From positions 3,322,299 to 3,386,298 of the forward strand of contig KL647298.1 in assembly GCA_000727475.1 (NCBI GenBank): 64,000 nucleotides of DNA, written 5' to 3'. Below are positions 58,201-64,000 of this stretch, in pieces. The stretch's first letter is position 1, and every line of letters begins with the position of its first letter. The stretch comes from Sarcocystis neurona. Lineage: Eukaryota > Apicomplexa > Conoidasida > Eucoccidiorida > Sarcocystidae. A program made the translations under genes and the position numbers. The notes beneath the pieces were generated by a model that did not search any database, was not told the origin of the DNA, and saw nothing but the letters and a program-made list of their open reading frames with translations.

Positions 58201-58873
58201 ACGCAGCTACGCCCGAATTTCAACAGATGAATCCCCAAACCTGAACCGCGGTACGTATGTTCGTAGGTCTGTATGTATGCCTGCCTGCGTGTGAGGTATG
58301 CATGCGCGGTTTGAGTCCTGGCGAGTGACAAGGACCCCTCCTTCGTCTGTAGACATTTTTTGTGCGGCTTTTTCCGCTTATCCTCCACTTCTTCTCGGTT
58401 TTGTCTTCGACACTTCCCCTTAGTGGCAAAAAGTTCTGTGGAGCCGGCGTCGAATTGCCCTTCGTTCACACGGGCGCTTGCCAGCAGTCTCGTCCACACA
58501 TGTGCGTGGATTCATGTCTTCGTCTCTGTAGAGATCTCCGTGTGTCCACTTCTTGGGGGGAGGACGCCCTCCCTCTGGCCACCTTCCGGTCCGTCTTCCG
58601 CATATGTGACGTCCACGTGTTCCGCTGTCTCTTCCTCGTCTTCAAAATTTTCAACCGTTTACCTCGAAGTTGCTCTCCTCTTGTGTGGCGGCGACCCCCA
58701 CCTGCGCATGCGTGTCTATATCCTTTCCTCTCTTATTTCTTCCTGTTTTTCGCCCCTCCTCTCTCTCTTTACAACCGGTGAGTACCTTCGTGTTTTCCGC
58801 GTTTGCTCGGGGTCGAAATCTGTTCCGTGTGAGTCCTTCTTCCGGCTTCCTCGCGCCTGTTCTTCCTTTCAAA

Positions 58874-59584
58874 ATGCCGCGGGTGTGCCTTCCCCAAGTG
58901 CTGTGGCACAGCAAAGACGACAAGCACGCGGATCGCGTTTACTCGGTGGACATGCAGCCCGTTGTTTCTCTCTCTGTTTTATATAAACACCCGAGTTTCT
59001 CCATCTCCGCTTCTCCGCTGGCCTGCGCCGCTCCTCCTCCGTCCTCGGCCGGTGCCTCCGGAGGCGTCTTCAGCGCCTCCTGCTCTTCAAGAAGCGCCTT
59101 TTCCTCATCCACCTCTTCGTCTTCCCTGCCTTCTTCTTCTGCTGCCGCTGCTGCAGCGGGCCGGCAGCAGCAGCAGCAGCCGCAGCAGCAGCGCATCCCG
59201 GCGGCCGCGACAGCAGGCGGGACAGCAGCAGCAGCAGGAGCAGCAGCAGCTGCAGGAGCGGAAACGGCGGGAACCGCAAGAGCCTCTCGCGCAGGTGAAG
59301 GAGGAGGAGCAGAAGAAAACGAAGGAGAGGGAAGCGACCGCCCCGTGGTGCTGCTGCTCGAACAGCGCGCCGTCACTGCGACGACCGCCACCGCAGCAGC
59401 CGCAGGAGGAGGAGGGGGAGGGACTGTTAGCTGCGTAGGCGGCAGTCATCGTTTTCCTCCTGGCAGCAGCAGCAACGGTCGCTATTTTCCTTCGCGGAAA
59501 GAAGTACGCGCCCAGGAGAAGAAGGCGGCATTGCTCGCTTCCTACAGCAGACTTGCGACTGCGGGAGCGGATGAATTCGTCCAC
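58874..59584 (+). CDS. CAC2 exon 1
   Basis: 237 codons from ATG 58874 (context CAAAATGCC) to a CAC|GTATGT donor, phase 0. Contains the N-terminal WD strand, the long homopolymer-rich insertion (residues about 30-222) and the end of the first blade. Confidence 0.85.
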
Positions 59585-62500
59585 GTATGTCTGCCGCTTC
59601 TTCTTATCCCAGAACAACAACATATGTGTGTACATATGTACGTGCGTGTACACATGTATACACAGATATATGCGTGTAGCCGTGAGTGTATATTTGCCCT
59701 TCAGTTTCTGCACATATACATATATATGTATATATCTATGCGTGTATATATATATGTATGTATACATGGATACATATATACAGAGATATGTATACAGCTG
59801 TAAGTGCATATGTAGCCTTCAGTTTCTACACACACACATACATATACATATATAGATATATAGATAGATATGAATATATGCATCTATGTCTATATATATG
59901 TATACAGAGATATGTATATAGGTGTAAATGTCTCCGTCTTTGTGTGCGTGTGTGTGAATATGGAGAGAACAACCGCGTCAACGTCCTTCGTATGTTCGTC
60001 GCGCATTTTGGCTGCTGAGGCGCTCGAGTTTTCCGTCGAACGAGGCGTCGAAACGCAGCAGGAAACGCCCCTGCAGCGAGGGATAAAAAGTAGGGGCCGC
60101 TGCCTCTTCGCTGTTAGCTGCGACGAGGATGGCAGCGCCCTCGAGCCGGCGAAAAGTAGCTCACGTTGTGCTGGCGCAGTCTTCCCGGCAGAAGAATACG
60201 AGGAGGACAGAGAGAAACGGCCTTGCGCGGGTGTTTCTTTGAAATTTTAGCAAAAACACGACCCGTCGCCCTGTTCTGCGAATACGACAACTTTGAGTCG
60301 CAGAAGAAATGGCGAGGAAAGCAGTCGTCGTTGTAGGAGTCGCATAGTCGTTGCCTGGTCATCGGCCAGGCGTAGACAGAAGCGTCCCCTTCTGCTTTAA
60401 CGTGTGAATAGAAACTCTCCCTTTTCAAGCGGAGCCACCCATTTTCGTCCTCCTCGCTTTCCTGGTCTGCGGCGTCGTTGTCGCTGCCCCACCGAAGAAA
60501 TGTAAATTGATCTGGAGAACGCCCTCGGCCTCCTCCGTCGAGTACTCCTTCGATCACTATTAGGAAAGGAAGTATATAACAGCAGTTTGTCATGAGAGAC
60601 GGAAGTCACCTCGGCAGCGCATTTCTGTCGCCTTACACCGCAGTTCTCCAAGTCACTGCAGAAGAAGTCGCTAGGCACAGGGGTCTTCTCCAATTCGCGA
60701 AGGTCACCTCTTCTTCGTGTGGCCAACGTCTGTTTTGCTCGGGACGGGGGGACTTCTCCGAGGGCCGTCCTCCTGAAAAGTCCTCATTTTTCCTCGAAGA
60801 GACACGAACGGGGGCCTGCTGTTCCTCTTGTTTCGTCTCCTGGTGCTGTAGGGGGGGCGTGGTGGGTAGTTGCAGGGAAGTACGGAAAGGGGCCTGGCAG
60901 CAGCAGGCCCTTCGTTTTCAGCAGCAGCAAATCACTGCGCTTCAGAGGGCCCCCCGGCGGCGTGGGCGTCGTCTCCCCGGCGTCTCTTCGTAGGAGGGGA
61001 GACGTCGTGTTGCTGCTACGCAGCAGCAGCAGCAACTGACTCATACGGCTCCCGTGTGAAGCGTCGCCCGCCGTCGTCGTAGGGGGCGTCTGCGGAATAG
61101 AAAGGGGAGTGCCTTGGCAGCAGGGCCACGCAGCAGTAGAGCTGCTCGTGAAGTCTCAGGGGGCCAGGGGCGGCAGCAATACGACCACCGCTGGCAGGAC
61201 TGCGTGAAGGCCGCGTGGTGGTCGAAGTGTCGAAAGTAGTGGCTGGAGGAGCTTCGGAGACCGGTGTGTAGTTTGAACTGTTGGACGAAGAGCAGCAGTC
61301 CGAGTACGAGGAGGACACGAGGCGTACGAAGAGAAGTATTCGACAGCAGATAGAAGTCCCCGTTAGTATTGAAGTCGGGAGGAAGTTGCAGTGTAGCAGT
61401 GAAGAAGAAGTCGCATGCTGGTCAGACATGACAGCAATGAAGGGGGAGTCTCGTGTGTGGCTGGAAAAATGGAGTCATCCAACCGCGCAGCAACGCTGCT
61501 GCATGCGTCGCAACAGGGCAGCCAGTCCCTGGCTTCTACGACTTTTCTTCTCTCATAGGATATAGAAAGGAAGAGAGACGCCAATGTGAATAAATAGATG
61601 TATTCATACGTATATACCTATAATGTACACAAAACCATACAAATCAATATGCGTATATATATGTATACGAAGCACAGATCGAAGAAAATGAAGAAGTCTC
61701 CCACACACATATATATTGGGTCACAGGGACTACTTATCTGCTCGAATCTCTTTCGCTCTGTATCTCTGTGCATATATATGTGTATATGTCTACGCATATA
61801 TGTACATATAACATATATACACAGATCCAGGAAAATCGGTGAGTTTCAATGTATATAAATATATATAATAGGTGGGGTCAAAAGAACTCTCCACCGACTC
61901 GAATCTTTCTCTCTGTATACACGTGTGGATATATATGCTTGTATATATACATATATATATGAATATCCACCATATTATATACACAGATCCAAGAAAATTC
62001 ATAGGTCTTCCTGTATATATATATAGTATAGGGTCACACCTAGTATCCACCTGCTCGCGTCTCTCTATGTATATATGTGTCCATACATATATACATATAT
62101 ATACATATATATACATATATATATAGATGTATGTGCATGTATGCAACATATATAACGAATGCTAGGAAATCAAGAAGGCTTCCGGCATATACGTAAGATG
62201 TAGGTCACAATAAGTATCGTAAGTATCCACTTCCTCGCATCTCTTTCCGTATGTGTATATATATATGTATGTCTATATGTATACATATATGTATGTATGA
62301 CTATTGGCGGTATTTCATTTGATGGGCGTGCATTGGTGTCCGATTAGATTTACAATTTCTCTCTTTGTCGCTTCGTCGCAAATCTCTGTATGTTTATCCT
62401 TTCCCCCCTTTCCTTCTTTGCGGTCGCTTCCTACTCAACCTTCTCAAAAGTTGACCTTCTCTGTGTAAGTGTAGAGGTGTATATGTGTGTGCGTGGGTGG

Positions 62501-63890
62501 GTATTTGTGGCTGCTGCGGCGAAGTCTTTCCGCGTCACGAAATGAAGAGGAGGAGACGCGCCTGGCCGCCACAAGTGGGAAGGTCCCTGTGACGGCAGCC
62601 GCACGGTCTTCACTTCCTCAAAAAGCAGGACGCGACCAGCTGGATGCTTGCTTTGACCTAATACATCTATACGTTGAAAGGCGTATCCGTTTCCTTCGGT
62701 ATATATGTGTTGCGGGTATACATGTAGATGTGTGTATAAATGAAGGTATCTTTTGGTTGTGAAGAAGAAAGGTGCCTGCATGCTTGCGTAGCTGTCGACG
62801 AGGCAGAGAAAAACGGACGACGCGCGCCTGCGTTGCTCTTTCTTCCCCAACAAAGCTGACCTCCTCCTGCTACGCAGAGAGATACAACACTGCTCCCTGT
62901 GCATTGCCTCGGCTTCTGCTGCTGCTGCTGTTACTGCCGCCGCTGTTGCTGCTGCTGCTGTTGCTGCTGCTGCTGTTGCTGCTGCTGCTGTTGCAGCTCT
63001 GGAAGTGCTCGTTCGACAGCCCCAGCAACGGGAGAAGCGGCAGCAGCACCGGGGGCGGCGCGGGCAGCAGCGGTCGAAGCAGCAGTTACAACAGCAGTCG
63101 GCAGCAGCTGCAAGTTTGCTGCGTCGCGAGGCTCTTGGGCCATGAGCAAGAAGTGAATGTCGTGCGATGGCGTCCCGACGGAGTGTTTCTCGCCTCAGGC
63201 GGCTACGGTGAGTTTCTTCTTCGCGGGCCGCAGCATCCGACGTCCCGCAGAATGCAGCGCATGCAAAAGGCGCTCTCACTCTCACAGCATCCCTTCTCTC
63301 TTTCAGCTGCAGCAACAATCGTTAACCACCACACACCCACACACGCATGCATGCACCTACATACGTAAACACTGCGTAGCTACGCAGACATATATATATA
63401 TATATATATATATGTATATCACCCACGGACACCCACACACGAATACATGCGCATACGTACGTAAACGCATGTGTGACTATACATATAGATATATATATAT
63501 ATATATGTCGAAAGGGTCTCATGCCTGTGATTCGCTCTATTGATAGATATGCGTCGGTGTAGCAATACGTATATCCCAGTAGATATATATATGTATATAG
63601 GGAGGCAGATGTATATCTATGAATATGCGTGCAGCCAGCTTGCTATTTATCCACGCATAAATATCATGACCAAAGTATCGGCCTGAAAAAAGGCACCCCC
63701 ACGGAAATATAAAATGAGCGCAGTCCTGCTGCTGCTGTGTCGACCCATGCGACTTCATATGTGCACGCGCGCATGCAGACCGGTCGGTGTGTATATGGCA
63801 CATGGGATTGAAGCCGGAAACTCCGCCTCTTGGCTACGATTCGTCGGTGTTGGACTTCGACGAATGGTGGACACGCGCCTCTATCTACAG
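58874..63890 (+). CDS. CAC2: Chromatin assembly factor 1 WD40 subunit (CAC2/CHAF1B family), 3' partial
   Basis: CAF-1 loads H3-H4 onto newly replicated DNA in the nucleus; this subunit is a WD40 propeller working with the large and RbAp48-like subunits and Asf1 (family knowledge). Exons 58874-59584, 62997-63207 and 63779-63890 join in phases 0 and 1. Diagnostic sequence: QVLWHSKD and VYSVDMQP at the N-terminus; [16 protein letters not shown] across junction 1; [20 protein letters not shown] then [14 protein letters not shown] across junction 2; and an acidic DFDEWW element like the one following blade 2 in yeast Cac2 and human CHAF1B. About 344 codons are present and the gene continues beyond the window. 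Blade 1 is interrupted by roughly 190 residues of Ala, Gln, Ser and Gly runs, absent from yeast and animal proteins. HIRA is the main alternative, but the Trp-His N-terminus and the DFDEWW element favour CAC2. Confidence 0.85.
59655..59935. repeat. ~120 bp tandem repeat, about 2.5 copies
   Basis: The block ending CCTTCAGTTTCT(A/G)CACA occurs near 59697 and 59816, preceded each time by a TATACAGAGATATGTATA-like word, with a third partial copy near 59898. Confidence 0.75.
60114..60593 (-). CDS. Candidate nested open frame, unknown protein
   Basis: 159 minus-strand codons inside CAC2 intron 1, without repeats. It begins [20 protein letters not shown] (signal-like), has an acidic stretch ([16 protein letters not shown]) and a basic C-terminus. 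The length alone is near chance, and no family was recognised. A + strand start at 60592 ([20 protein letters not shown]) competes as the beginning of another nested gene. Confidence 0.25.
   Translation of the reverse strand: MTNCCYILPFLIVIEGVLDGGGRGRSPDQFTFLRWGSDNDAADQESEEDENGWLRLKRESFYSHVKAEGDASVYAWPMTRQRLCDSYNDDCFPRHFFCDSKLSYSQNRATGRVFAKISKKHPRKAVSLCPPRILLPGRLRQHNVSYFSPARGRCHPRRS
61673..62310. repeat. ~160 bp tandem repeat, 4 copies, in CAC2 intron 1
   Basis: The core CACAGATCCAAGAAAATTC is near 61673, 61820 and 61982, with a diverged copy near 62153. Each is followed by GGGTCACA, a TATCCACCTGCTCGCATCTC-like word and a TATA/GTAT run. Spacings are 147, 162 and about 171 bases. Confidence 0.85.
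62910..62996 (+). repeat. CTG/TTG array forming the 3' splice region
   Basis: CTGCTGCTGTTG-type repeats run up to the acceptor TTGCAG|CTCTGG. The array contains no AG until the acceptor itself. Confidence 0.85.
62997..63207 (+). CDS. CAC2 exon 2
   Basis: 70 codons plus 1 base. Completes blade 1 (LWKCSFD), carries a Ser/Gly-rich insertion of about 35 residues, then blade 2 up to ASGGY and a G|GTGAGT donor. Confidence 0.85.
63208..63778 (+). other. CAC2 intron 2
   Basis: 571 bases from GTGAGT to CGCATGCAG, holding two TATATATA runs (63390-63420, 63485-63507) and CACACAC words. Confidence 0.8.
63779..63890 (+). CDS. CAC2 exon 3
   Basis: Two bases complete Asp, then [36 protein letters not shown] and a CAG|GTCAGC donor in phase 2. 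The following exon lies outside the window. Confidence 0.85.
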
Positions 63891-64000
63891 GTCAGCTGCG
63901 TGCTTTTGCGCTAGTTCGTGTCCCCCCCTTTCCTTTCCGCATGCAGCGTTCCTCCCTGCGGCCAGCAGTCCTCTCTATACGTAATACGCCGATATACACA
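63891..64000 (+). other. Start of CAC2 intron 3
   Basis: Begins GTCAGC. It contains a CCTTTCC-rich stretch, one GCATGC and the start of an AT array. The rest of the gene is beyond the window. Confidence 0.7.

Larger units (their letters stand above)
59585..62996 (+). other. CAC2 intron 1 (3.4 kb)
   Basis: Starts GTATGT and ends in a CTG/TTG array whose last unit supplies TTGCAG. It contains a ~120 bp repeat (59655-59935), a low-repeat island with open frames (60000-61560), a ~160 bp tandem repeat (61673-62310) and a second island (62480-62900). Confidence 0.75.

Noticed and set aside
58874..63890. HIRA instead of CAC2
   Set aside because: Both have N-terminal WD40 repeats, but the Trp-His N-terminal motif, the wording of blade 1 and the acidic DFDEWW element match the CAC2/CHAF1B pattern better. 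HIRA is not fully excluded because the C-terminal part is outside the window.

Overview
The window looks like nuclear DNA of a coccidian apicomplexan of the Eimeria / Toxoplasma-relative kind. Four features point there: introns with GT..AG borders; very dense CAG/CTG tracts that give Ala, Gln, Ser and Leu runs inside proteins; abundant GCATGC motifs; and TATA/GTAT microsatellites between and within genes. The genus cannot be fixed from the sequence alone. There is no sign of bacterial gene organisation, rRNA genes, CRISPR or intact transposons.

Two genes can be described well, both on the + strand. (1) At 58874-63890, continuing past the right edge, lies the WD40 subunit of chromatin assembly factor 1 (CAC2/CHAF1B family). 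Three exons join in perfect phase, and the first WD blade carries an insertion of about 190 residues rich in homopolymers. (2) At 46089-50445 lies a multi-pass membrane protein of unknown family. Its large first exon appears to splice to three short downstream exons. The in-frame TGA that seems to end exon 1 overlaps a consensus GT donor. A third + strand coding region (51713-52896) follows it, and a long + strand open frame (41562-43075) precedes it.

The left half holds weaker evidence for - strand genes: isolated exons with sensible splice borders at 8242-8397, 10330-10725, 16348-17117 (two exons in phase), 18491-18576, 19423-19586, 20989-21134, 24040-24393, 24721-24857, 28211-30210, 38202-38654, 39512-39597, 40242-40500 and 41037-41164. 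I could not name any of these proteins. Many sit in islands where both strands are open, so their strand and borders are tentative.

Layout: 1-30.7 kb, 38.6-53.4 kb and 58.2-64 kb are repeat-rich (TATA/GTAT arrays, CAG/CTG tracts, GCATGC, GTCTCC hexamers, many local 50-170 bp tandem units). 30.8-38.6 kb and 53.5-58.2 kb are almost free of these repeats and have near-balanced composition. They resemble the repeat-poor segments described for Eimeria chromosomes. An 804-base run of N at 19868-20671 is flanked by copies of one repeat unit, so it is probably an unresolved tandem array. No previously undescribed molecular system could be demonstrated. The most unusual signals are the repeat architecture itself, the CTG array that supplies a splice acceptor, and a recurring 14-base palindrome.
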